From Bacillota bacterium (GTDB lineage Bacteria; Bacillota_E; JAJZYS01; JAILZS01), in contig JAKASY010000015.1 in assembly GCA_021817625.1 (NCBI GenBank), forward strand, positions 1-11,425: 11,425 nucleotides of DNA. The letters run 5' to 3'. The notes below the pieces were generated by a model. It ran no database searches and was not told where the DNA came from. It saw only the letters and a program-made list of their open reading frames with translations. The position numbers and the translations under genes were made by a program. Every line of letters starts with the position of its first letter. Position 1 is the stretch's first letter. Shown here piece after piece: positions 1 through 6,562 of the stretch.

Positions 1-1312
1 TCTCAAGAAACGCCACGCCGAACCAGCGCAGGTAGGCTGTCAGGGACACCGCGGCGAGGATGGCGACCATGGCACCCAGCAGGGCGAGAAACACGTGTAC
101 GCCGCTTGCCTGGGGCAGGGGCATGAAGAGTGACTCGAGGAGCAGCCACTCGCCGACGAAGGTGCCCAGCGGCGGCACCCCCGCAAGGCCCAGGGCGCCC
201 ACCAGGGCCGCGGCGCCGTTCCATGGCATCCGGGACATGAGGCCGCCCAGCGCGTCGAGGCGCCGACCGCCGCGCGCCGCCTCCACCTCGCCCGTGATCG
301 CGAACAGGCACAGCTTGCCCCCAGCGTGCGCGAACACCAGCGTGGCCGCGGCCACCAGGGCGGTCGCCGCCTGCGCCGGGGCGTCCAGGGCGCGAAGGAA
401 GAGGCCGAGGCCCAGCGCGAGGAAGGCGGCGCCAAGGGCCTCCACCGTGCCAAAGGCGAGGATACGCTTCATGTCGCCGTCGAAGAGCGCGCCGATGCTG
501 CCTACGCTGAGGCCCGCCAGCCCCAGCACACCGGTGACGATGCCGAGGGCGAGCGACGACGGCCCCAGCCAGCCAAGCACCCGGAAGAGCGCCGCGAAGG
601 CCACGGCGGTGAGCGCTCCGGACAGGAAGCCCGCCACCGTGCCCGGCGCCTCCGGCTCCGCCACGGGCAGCCACAGCTGGAAGGGCACGAGCGCCGCTTT
701 CGTGCCGAACGCGACCACGGCCAGAAGGGCGAGCGCAAGCCGGGCGTCCGGCCCGAGGGTCGCGAGGGCGCTCGCACCCCGGCCCTGGCCGACGACGACC
801 GCCGTGTAGAGGGCCGCCGCCCCAAGCTCCGACACGGCCAAGAGAAGCGCGGCGCTGCCGTATACGCGCCGTCCCGGCCGGGCCGAGACGAAGAGGAGGA
901 ACGCCAGTGCCGACATCGCCTCCCAGGCCGTGAGCAGGGAGAACGGCGTCGTCGCCGCAAGCACGCCTGCGCCCATAAGAAGGGTGAGGTGAAGGAGCGG
1001 GATCGCCGCGGGCCGCGCCAGCACCTGACCTCCCGCTCCCTGGCGCGTGGACCCGTCCATGAGCAGACCGAGCGCGAGGCCAAGGGAGCCGAGGAGAAGC
1101 AGCCAGAGCCCTGCGATGCCGTGGGGCGAGAAGGCAAGCGGCGGGATCGACGCCGGCAGGGCCAACGTGAAGCCGCCCGCGCCAGCCAGACCCGTAAGCC
1201 CCCATACAGCCACGGCGAGCGCGCCGGCGCACAGGGCCGCGCGTCGGACCGGCGCGACGCCCACCCCCGCAAGCCACGCCGCCGCCGCCAGGGCGGGAAG
1301 GAGCGTGGTCAT
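1..1312 (-). CDS. hyfB: HyfB-like antiporter-type membrane subunit, 3' end cut off by the window edge
   Basis: Proton-translocating membrane subunit of a complex I / group 4 hydrogenase-like complex (NuoL/M/N, Proton_antipo_M family). I translated it by hand from the ATG at 1312 to base 2: 437 codons without a stop, continuing beyond the window. The ATG overlaps the hyfI stop as ATGA. It is a string of hydrophobic helices with the family's buried charges: E131 in AWEAMS (TM5), K205 in FGTKAALVPF (TM7), K282 in DMKRILAFG (TM8), H329 and K333 in HAGGK, and E388 in PPLGTFVGEW (TM12). One oddity is that the conserved His of the LPxAHxxAP segment is Glu219 (LPVAEPEAPG). HyfB of E. coli is about 670 residues, so perhaps a third is missing; it could also be a shorter NuoN-like form. 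The family call is firm; the exact paralogue (HyfB or HyfD type) is less so. Confidence 0.9.
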   Translation of the reverse strand, partial: MTTLLPALAAAAWLAGVGVAPVRRAALCAGALAVAVWGLTGLAGAGGFTLALPASIPPLAFSPHGIAGLWLLLLGSLGLALGLLMDGSTRQGAGGQVLARPAAIPLLHLTLLMGAGVLAATTPFSLLTAWEAMSALAFLLFVSARPGRRVYGSAALLLAVSELGAAALYTAVVVGQGRGASALATLGPDARLALALLAVVAFGTKAALVPFQLWLPVAEPEAPGTVAGFLSGALTAVAFAALFRVLGWLGPSSLALGIVTGVLGLAGLSVGSIGALFDGDMKRILAFGTVEALGAAFLALGLGLFLRALDAPAQAATALVAAATLVFAHAGGKLCLFAITGEVEAARGGRRLDALGGLMSRMPWNGAAALVGALGLAGVPPLGTFVGEWLLLESLFMPLPQASGVHVFLALLGAMVAILAAVSLTAYLRWFGVAFLE

Positions 1313-1866
1313 CGCGCACCACCCACTGCCGCGCGTGGCGTCCGGCCCACGGCCTCGAGGATGCCATCGAGGATGGCACGGGGCGTCGGCGGACAGCCCG
1401 GCACCCGCACGTCCACGGGCACCACGCCCTCGAGACTGCCCCGCACGCCGGGCATACGCGCGAAGACCGAGTCGCCGAGCGCACAGCCCCCGACGGCGAC
1501 GACCCGCTTCGGGGCCGGCATCGCCTCGTACGTCTGGCGGACGACGGGCGCCATCGCCTCGGTCACCACGCCGGTGACGAGGAGCAGGTCGGCGTGGCGC
1601 GGCGAGGGGGTGAAGACGAAGCCGAGGCGCGTGAGGTCGTACACGCAGCTCGCGAGCATCGCGATCTCGCTCTCGCAGCCGTTGCACGAGCCGGCGTCCA
1701 CGTGACGGATGGCGAGCGACACGCGAAGCGGACCAGCGGGCGGCCGGACGACGCGCGGCGAGGACGCGTCCGCCTCGCTTGCGCCGAGCGCCGGGTCGTC
1801 CGCGAACGGGTATGGGCTCGCCCGCGGCCCACTGCGGATGGCGCGAAGGAACCCAGGATAGATCAC
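1309..1866 (-). CDS. hyfI: HyfI / NuoB-like small subunit with one [4Fe-4S] cluster
   Basis: Electron-transfer small subunit of the hydrogenase-4-like complex, 185 residues. The four ligands of the proximal (N2-type) cluster are visible: C61 and C64 in GSCNGCE, C128 in VGGCALG and C158 in VPGCPPTP; C74 is an extra cysteine. Residues 1-45 come before the fold and resemble the amphipathic start of HyfH/HycF ferredoxins (FLRAIRSG...YPF), but no ferredoxin domain follows. I chose the GTG at 1866 because an AGGGGG lies 8 bases upstream and the sequence after it matches the family start; a longer reading to 2151 would overlap hyfG extensively. It starts 13 bases after the hyfG stop and overlaps hyfB by ATGA. 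It should dock on HyfG and pass electrons to or from whatever sits at the large-subunit interface. Confidence 0.92.
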   Translation of the reverse strand: MIYPGFLRAIRSGPRASPYPFADDPALGASEADASSPRVVRPPAGPLRVSLAIRHVDAGSCNGCESEIAMLASCVYDLTRLGFVFTPSPRHADLLLVTGVVTEAMAPVVRQTYEAMPAPKRVVAVGGCALGDSVFARMPGVRGSLEGVVPVDVRVPGCPPTPRAILDGILEAVGRTPRAAVGGAR

Positions 1867-1879
1867 GCTGCTGGCCCCC

Positions 1880-3301
1880 TCACATGTCGCTGCCGGCCGC
1901 GCTGAGCGCGAAGCTGGCGTCGATGATCGGCACGTCCTGAAGGACGTTGCGCCGCGCCACCGCGGCCGGCAGGAGCGCCCAGTTTCGCAGCGAGGGCGTA
2001 CGCGCCCACACGCCGGCGGCTCGCCCGTGCGCGTCGACGTCGATCGCGTAGACCACCTCGCCGCGCGGTCCCTCGGCTCGGCCAAGGCCCCACCCGCCCC
2101 CAGCCTGACTGGGCCCGGCAGGCTCCGTACGCCGCTGACTGGGGAGCGCATCGGCCGCCTGGTCCAGCCAGTGGAGGCTCGCGCGCACCTCGGTGGTCTT
2201 CACGCGCCAGCGTGCCCAGGCATCTCCCGTGTGCTCGTACGGCAGCGGCGACGGAGCGCGGCCGACGTACCCGGCGTACGGGCGGAAGCGTCGGCAGTCG
2301 GGCCCGCTGCCGCTGGCGCGCCCGACAGGGCCAAGCGCCCCCGCCTGCTCGGCCTCGTGCGCCAGGACGACGCCAGCGGCGTTCAGGCGGTCCAGGAAGG
2401 AGGGCGTGGCGTCCAGCTGGTCGACCACGCGCTGTACGCTCGGGCCAAGCGCCACGACCCGTGCGATCGCGTCGGTCCAGAGCACGTCCGCCGCGTCCAG
2501 CTCAAGCCCTCCCGGCACCACCACGCCTCGCAGGTAGCGGTGGCCGGTGAGCGCGTGGGCGACGCGCAGGACCGTCTCGCGCAGGGCGAGGAGCTCCTGC
2601 TGGGCGGCCGGCAGCCCCGTCGCGCTGGCGAGCGAGGCAAGATCCAGGAGGTGGCTGTGCACGCGCTCGATCTCGGCGAGGACGCTGCGCAGAAGTGCCG
2701 TGCGCCCGGTCACGCTCCAGTCGAGGGCCGCCTCGACGGCCTGGGAGAAGGCCAGCGCGTGCGCGACCGTGGACGTGGCCGTGGTGCGCTCGACCACATG
2801 CACCGCGTCCTCGAGCGCGAGCCCGCGGGCCGCCTCCCGCACGCGCCGCACCTTGTAGCCCAGCTCCACGCGCAGGGCGAGGACCTCGTCGCCCATGCCG
2901 GTGAGCGACAGCCCGACCGACTCCATGACGTCGCCGCGCACCGGGCCAATGGGGAAGGTGAAGGCAGCCGGCGCGGCCACGGCGTGGGCGGGGCCGGCAT
3001 CGTAGCGACCGTCGTGCCCGCGCGCCAGGGCCTCGAGCCGCGCCTCCTCCAGGGCGGTCTCCCCCGCCCCGACCTGGCTTGGCCAGACAAGGCCCGATCG
3101 CCAGGGCGCACGGATGCGCACCAGGCCGCCCGGCTCTTCCATGACGGCCTCCACCTCGCGGCCGTCGGCGACAGCGTCATCCCAAAGCGCCAGCAGGTTC
3201 GTGCCCATGGGCGCGTCATCCATCGGACGGGCGTGGCGCAGTCGGCGGCGCACCTCCGGTCCGAACGCCTCCGGCGCCACGGCCTCGACCCGCGCCCGCA
3301 T
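1880..3301 (-). CDS. hyfG: HyfG / NuoD-like large subunit lacking all Ni-Fe cysteine ligands (Ehr-type)
   Basis: Large subunit of a group 4 hydrogenase / complex I-like complex, 473 residues (E. coli HyfG and HycE are about 555-570). The N-terminal roughly 110 residues are a reduced counterpart of the NuoC-like domain. The NuoD/HycE-like domain starts near FPIGPVRGD (116-124), followed by IERVHSHLLDLA (211-222), GRASG (327-331) and EGPRGE (410-415). The two Ni-Fe binding motifs are gone: residues 171-178 read ERTTATST where HycE has DRVCGICG, and the last 15 residues (IIDASFALSAAGSDM) match HycE's IIGSLDPCYSCTDRM without gaps but without either cysteine. The only Cys is C336. It therefore cannot bind a standard Ni-Fe centre. 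The ATG overlaps the hyfF stop as TGATG. It is probably a scaffold or quinone-site subunit as in NuoD and Ehr complexes; this role is inferred. Confidence 0.93.
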   Translation of the reverse strand: MRARVEAVAPEAFGPEVRRRLRHARPMDDAPMGTNLLALWDDAVADGREVEAVMEEPGGLVRIRAPWRSGLVWPSQVGAGETALEEARLEALARGHDGRYDAGPAHAVAAPAAFTFPIGPVRGDVMESVGLSLTGMGDEVLALRVELGYKVRRVREAARGLALEDAVHVVERTTATSTVAHALAFSQAVEAALDWSVTGRTALLRSVLAEIERVHSHLLDLASLASATGLPAAQQELLALRETVLRVAHALTGHRYLRGVVVPGGLELDAADVLWTDAIARVVALGPSVQRVVDQLDATPSFLDRLNAAGVVLAHEAEQAGALGPVGRASGSGPDCRRFRPYAGYVGRAPSPLPYEHTGDAWARWRVKTTEVRASLHWLDQAADALPSQRRTEPAGPSQAGGGWGLGRAEGPRGEVVYAIDVDAHGRAAGVWARTPSLRNWALLPAAVARRNVLQDVPIIDASFALSAAGSDM

Positions 3302-4767
3302 CAGCGCCCCACCCCACTCTGGACGAGTGCCACCGCGTGTGTCAGGACGCCGCTGAAGGCGAGCGGCGCCGCGATGCCCGCCGCCAGGCCGCACAGGGTC
3401 AGGACGGCCATCGGCCACAGCTCTCCCGCCGTCTCCCAGAGGCCGGCGCCCTGCGGTGCTGACAGCGGTCGACGGCCGCCGAGAAGCATCCGCGGCACGT
3501 GCCGGCCGAGACCCACGGCAATGGCGGCGACGAGTGCCGCGGCGGCGGCGGCAGCCGCCGTGTCGCCCTGGAGGACAGCGCCGCGCAGGATGAGCCACTC
3601 GCTGAAGAACGGGCCAAAGGGCGGCAGCCCGGCGATCGCCCAGGTGCCGAGCGCGACGGCCCAGCCGCTCCAGGGAAGGGCGCCGAGCAGGTGGTCGGCC
3701 TCGGGCAGGGTCGAGACGCCGAAGCGGTGGCGCACGTTGCCGGCGGCAAGAAACAGGCCGCTCTTCGTGAAGGCGTGCGTCCACACGTGCAGGAGGGCGC
3801 CGATCACGGCCAGGCCGCCGACGCCCGCGCCGAGCGCGACAAGGCCCATGTGCTCGACGCTCGAGTACGCGTAGGCGCGCTTGAGGTCCCTCTGGCCACC
3901 GATGAACACGGCGGCCAGAAGCATGGAGAGGAGCCCGAGGATGATGAGCAGCAGCCCGGGCCACACCGAGGCCGTGGCGACAGAGACGATGCGCTCCAGA
4001 CGCGTCAGGGCATAAAGCACGGTGGCCAGCTCGATGCCGCTCAGGAGGGCGGAGACCGGCGCGGGTGCCTCGCTATGGGCGTCCGGAAGCCAGCCGTGCA
4101 TGGGGGCCAGGCCGACCTTGGTGCCAAAGCCGATGGCGGCGAAGGCAAAGCCGACGAGGGCCGCCGGCACGCCTGCGGACGCTAGCGGCGCGGGCACGGT
4201 GCCGGGCGGCGCACCGAGGGACACGTGGCAGGCCGAGGCTACGAACACCGTGCCGAGGAGCGCGAGAAGGCCGCCGACACTGGTTGCCACGAGGTACTTC
4301 CACGCGGCCTCCACGGACGTGGGCAGGCGCGGGTGGGCCACCAGCAGCACCGAGGCCAGCGTGGTGCCTTCCACGGCCACCCACATGAGGAGGATGCCGC
4401 CGGCGGTGGCCACGAGCACAATCGTCGCCGCAAACACGCTGTACAGGGCGAGATAGCGGCGCTCGAGCACGAGGCGGCGCTCGGACGGCTGGCCCGCGTG
4501 CTCCCCCTCGCGGCCAAGGAATCCATCGGACGCCCAAAGGCCGAGGGCGCCCAGCCCGAGGCCGGGAAGGAGCACCCAAAGGGAGAGCGCGTCCCAGGGC
4601 GCGTGCCCACGCAACGCGAGGGCGCCGCACGCCAGGGTCAGCGCGCCGAGACCGGCTGCCACCACCCTGGCGAGGGCGCGCGACGACGCGGCGGGCAGAA
4701 GGGCGATGGCGAGCGCGCCGAGGGCCGGCCAGGCCGCGGGCGCGTATGCCGCAGCGAGCGCGCTCAT
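3301..4767 (-). CDS. hyfF: HyfF-like antiporter-type membrane subunit
   Basis: Proton-pumping membrane subunit of the NuoL/M/N family (Proton_antipo_M), 488 residues, close to the usual HyfF length of about 525. It is hydrophobic throughout and keeps the family's functional charges: E133 in WVAVEGTTLAS (TM5), K217 in GFGTKVGLAPMHGWLPDAH (TM7) with the conserved H231, K296 in DLKRAYAYSSVEHMG (TM8), H331 and K335 in WTHAFTKSGLF, and E390 in PPFGPFFSEW (TM12). A run of eight alanines (404-411) links two late helices. The start overlaps the hyfE stop as ATGA and the stop overlaps the hyfG start as TGATG, which points to translational coupling and fixed stoichiometry. Compared with the HyfB-like protein in the same operon, this one is the more canonical pump. 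It would move H+ or Na+; the ion cannot be told from the sequence. Confidence 0.95.
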   Translation of the reverse strand: MSALAAAYAPAAWPALGALAIALLPAASSRALARVVAAGLGALTLACGALALRGHAPWDALSLWVLLPGLGLGALGLWASDGFLGREGEHAGQPSERRLVLERRYLALYSVFAATIVLVATAGGILLMWVAVEGTTLASVLLVAHPRLPTSVEAAWKYLVATSVGGLLALLGTVFVASACHVSLGAPPGTVPAPLASAGVPAALVGFAFAAIGFGTKVGLAPMHGWLPDAHSEAPAPVSALLSGIELATVLYALTRLERIVSVATASVWPGLLLIILGLLSMLLAAVFIGGQRDLKRAYAYSSVEHMGLVALGAGVGGLAVIGALLHVWTHAFTKSGLFLAAGNVRHRFGVSTLPEADHLLGALPWSGWAVALGTWAIAGLPPFGPFFSEWLILRGAVLQGDTAAAAAAAALVAAIAVGLGRHVPRMLLGGRRPLSAPQGAGLWETAGELWPMAVLTLCGLAAGIAAPLAFSGVLTHAVALVQSGVGR

Positions 4768-5417
4768 CCGCGCAGCGCCGTGAGCAGGCTCGCGTCCGCG
4801 CGGCCGTGGACGCGGATCACGCGTGCGAGCAGCACGCCCAGGAGGAGCGCCAGGACCAGGAGCTCGGCGATGGAGATGACGTCCGCCGTCACGGGCAGGT
4901 GGCCGACGAGCAGGAGGGCGGTCGCGGTCATGCCGGCCTCCCCGTGCAGCAGGCCCGCCGCCTGGGCGGCGAGCTCGTGGCGGACGGCCGGCGCCAGGAG
5001 GCCCACAAGGCCCGACGCCATCGTCGCCGCCATCGCTGTCTCGAGCGCCGGCGGCGCAAGCACGACGGATACGCGGTAGGCGAACATGAGGACGCCCACG
5101 ATCACGGCCAGGGCGGCCGGCGTGCCGAGGTGGCCGGTGAGGGCGTAGTGCGGGCGGTGGGCCCCAGGCCAGGGGACGACGAGCAGGCGCGGCGCGATCA
5201 GGCCCTTGAGGACAAGGATGGCGGCCGCCAGGGCGTAGAGCTCGACGTGGCCGTAGACGAGCGCCAGCATGACGGCGATACCGGCCTGTGGGATGGAGGC
5301 GAGGGCGTAGATGCTGACGTTCTGGCGCGGGTCGCGGGTGACGATGGAGCCGCTCGACAGGGCGAGCAGGGCGAAGCCGGCGATGGCGAACGGGCCGGTC
5401 AGCGTCTCAGCGGACAT
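4764..5417 (-). CDS. hyfE: HyfE-like (NuoK-related) membrane subunit
   Basis: Small integral membrane subunit, 217 residues, the length typical of HyfE; its C-terminal half corresponds to NuoK of complex I. Hydrophobic segments lie near residues 9-26, 36-56, 60-82, 97-121, 128-146, 161-173 and 178-200. The family-like pieces are VLKGLIAPRLL (69-79), a buried E160 in LLHGEAGMTA where the family usually has ENG, and E185 in ISIAELLVLALLLG. These acidic residues correspond to the membrane charge axis that links the catalytic arm to the antiporter-like subunits. The start is marked by a perfect AAGGAGG six bases before the ATG. It begins 15 bases after the hyfC stop and overlaps the hyfF start by four bases. 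It is sometimes annotated hycP in actinobacterial clusters of the same kind. Confidence 0.92.
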   Translation of the reverse strand: MSAETLTGPFAIAGFALLALSSGSIVTRDPRQNVSIYALASIPQAGIAVMLALVYGHVELYALAAAILVLKGLIAPRLLVVPWPGAHRPHYALTGHLGTPAALAVIVGVLMFAYRVSVVLAPPALETAMAATMASGLVGLLAPAVRHELAAQAAGLLHGEAGMTATALLLVGHLPVTADVISIAELLVLALLLGVLLARVIRVHGRADASLLTALRG

Positions 5418-5432
5418 GGCAACCTCCTTGGA

Positions 5433-6383
5433 CTAGAGCAGCGCAGCGGCGCCGGCGGCGGCGGCCACCAGCACGGCGGCGAACAGATACTCCGGGATGC
5501 GCAGGAGGCGAAGCTTGGCGAACACGACCTCGACCACGACCACGCTCAGGCCGAGCAGGGTGAGCTTGGCGAAAACGAGGACGACCGCGAGGGCGAGCGC
5601 CGTGAGCGAGAGGCCCGCGGCCAGGCCAAACGGCGTCGTAAGGACGTTGGCCAGAACGATCGAGAGGACCATGAACTTCATCCAGCCGCCCCACTCGTAG
5701 AGTGCGAGGTCGGGGCCGGCCGCCTCGAAGGTGCGCGCCGGGTCGATGAGGGAGAGCTCCTGGGCCGAGGACGGGTTGTCGACCGGGATGCGGCCGGTCT
5801 CCGCCAGGAGGAGCAGGAACCAGGCGAGCATCAGGAGCACGTGCGTGGGCGACCATAGCCACGGCGCGCGGTTGAACACCTGGTTCACCACGAAGGGGAT
5901 CGTGGCGTGGGCCGAGGCGGACGCGGCGAACACCGCCAGAAAGGCGATGGGCTCGCTGAACACCCCGACCAGCCGGACGCGGCTGACGCCAATGGTGCTG
6001 AACGCGCTCCCCGACTCGAACGCCGCAAGCAGCAGGAAGAGGCCGGCGCCGCCCAGCACGAAGCCGGCGCCCAGCATGTCCGCGGTGAAGGCGAACGGGA
6101 GCGGGAAGGCGGTGAGAACCGGGATCATCGATGCCACGAGCACCGGCGCTATGAAGTACGCGAACGGCGCAAAGCCCGATAGCCACGTGGCATATGGGCT
6201 GCGGAGGCGCTCCTTGGCAAACCACTTCCGCAGGTCGCGGTAGGGCTGCGTCACGGGCGGCCCCTGCCGGAACAGAAGGCGAGCCTTGAAGCGCTCGAGG
6301 ATGCCGCGCAGAAGCGGCGATAGGGCAAGCACGAACAGAACGGCGCAGAGCTGGGCCAGGATCAGCGCCGGTGACGGGACCAT
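5433..6383 (-). CDS. hyfC: HyfC / HycD-like (NuoH-related) membrane subunit
   Basis: Membrane subunit that anchors the soluble arm and lines the quinone or coupling chamber (NuoH/HycD family), 316 residues, the normal length. Visible family motifs are RQGPPVTQPYRDLRK (39-53), FESGSAFSTIG (122-132) with acidic E123, and AETGRIPVDNP (194-204), the NuoH signature, followed by QEL (208-210). About eight hydrophobic helices are present. I chose the ATG at 6383, after a purine-rich GGGGGGAAG, because the protein then starts where HycD proteins start. The same frame is open up to 6506, but that extension crosses a terminator-like hairpin and looks non-coding. It is the first gene of the hyfC-E-F-G-I-B operon; the likely promoter is about 140 bases upstream. 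Confidence 0.94.
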   Translation of the reverse strand: MVPSPALILAQLCAVLFVLALSPLLRGILERFKARLLFRQGPPVTQPYRDLRKWFAKERLRSPYATWLSGFAPFAYFIAPVLVASMIPVLTAFPLPFAFTADMLGAGFVLGGAGLFLLLAAFESGSAFSTIGVSRVRLVGVFSEPIAFLAVFAASASAHATIPFVVNQVFNRAPWLWSPTHVLLMLAWFLLLLAETGRIPVDNPSSAQELSLIDPARTFEAAGPDLALYEWGGWMKFMVLSIVLANVLTTPFGLAAGLSLTALALAVVLVFAKLTLLGLSVVVVEVVFAKLRLLRIPEYLFAAVLVAAAAGAAALL

Positions 6384-6425
6384 CCACTTCCCCCCAGACC
6401 GAGATCCCAACCGGCTTCGGGCAAC

Positions 6426-6457
6426 AAAAAACCAACCCCTAGGGTGTCCCCTAGGAG
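6426..6457 (-). terminator. Intrinsic-terminator-like hairpin in the hyf leader
   Basis: Read on the minus strand, CTCCTAGGG (6457-6449) pairs with CCCTAGGGG (6444-6436) as a 9-bp stem with one G-U pair and a GACA loop. TTGG and six Ts (6431-6426) follow. This is a textbook shape for an intrinsic terminator on this strand only. It lies about 106 bases after the carboxypeptidase stop and 42 bases before hyfC, downstream of the best promoter. It may end the carboxypeptidase message, attenuate the hyf operon, or do both. The CTAG tetranucleotide, usually scarce in GC-rich genomes, occurs in both arms. Confidence 0.6.
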
Positions 6458-6524
6458 TCATCAGCCGCGCGCGCGGCGGTTCGGGCCCAGCCCGGGCGGC
6501 CTCCATCGCCCTATGTGCAGTGCG

Positions 6525-6554
6525 AATCTAGCATTGGAGCCGGTGCGCCGTCAA
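6525..6554 (-). promoter_or_regulatory. Likely housekeeping (sigma-A type) promoter of the hyf operon
   Basis: On the minus strand, TTGACG (6554-6549) is followed after 18 bases by TAGATT (6530-6525). TGC directly before the -10 hexamer gives an extended -10 (TGn). It starts eight bases beyond the carboxypeptidase stop codon. Transcription would begin near 6518 and leave a leader of about 135 bases before the hyfC ATG, containing a 14-base GC palindrome (6464-6477) and the terminator-like hairpin. It is the best-matching promoter in the window; no experimental start is known. Confidence 0.55.
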
Positions 6555-6562
6555 CGCAGGTC

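Noticed and set aside
3..1484. 493-residue minus-strand ORF
   Set aside because: It is in a different frame from the HyfB-like gene over the same bases; the translation is Arg/Gly/Pro-rich without membrane helices, while the other frame matches antiporter subunits.
1881..1883. GTG overlapping the hyfG stop as a start for hyfI
   Set aside because: It is out of frame with the small subunit; the in-frame GTG at 1866 has a fitting ribosome binding site.
1880..3301. Active [NiFe]-hydrogenase or formate hydrogenlyase large subunit
   Set aside because: All four Ni-Fe cysteine ligands and the cleavable tail are absent, so only the family relationship is kept in the call.
2027..3874. 615-codon open frame on the plus strand, and similar ones at 326-1705, 4746-5858, 6515-8158 and 9000-10271
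   Set aside because: They lie antisense to well-recognised genes, are rich in Arg, Ala, Pro and Gly with no family motifs, and are expected when GC-rich codons leave few stops on the opposite strand.
3302..3964. N-terminal extension of the hyfG frame into hyfF
   Set aside because: The extension is low-complexity Arg/Pro sequence inside hyfF; the ATG at 3301 overlaps the hyfF stop as TGATG and the family sequence starts there.
6384..6506. Longer hyfC starting at 6506
   Set aside because: The ATG has no properly spaced ribosome binding site and the added 41 residues run across a terminator-like hairpin; NuoH/HycD proteins start near 6383.
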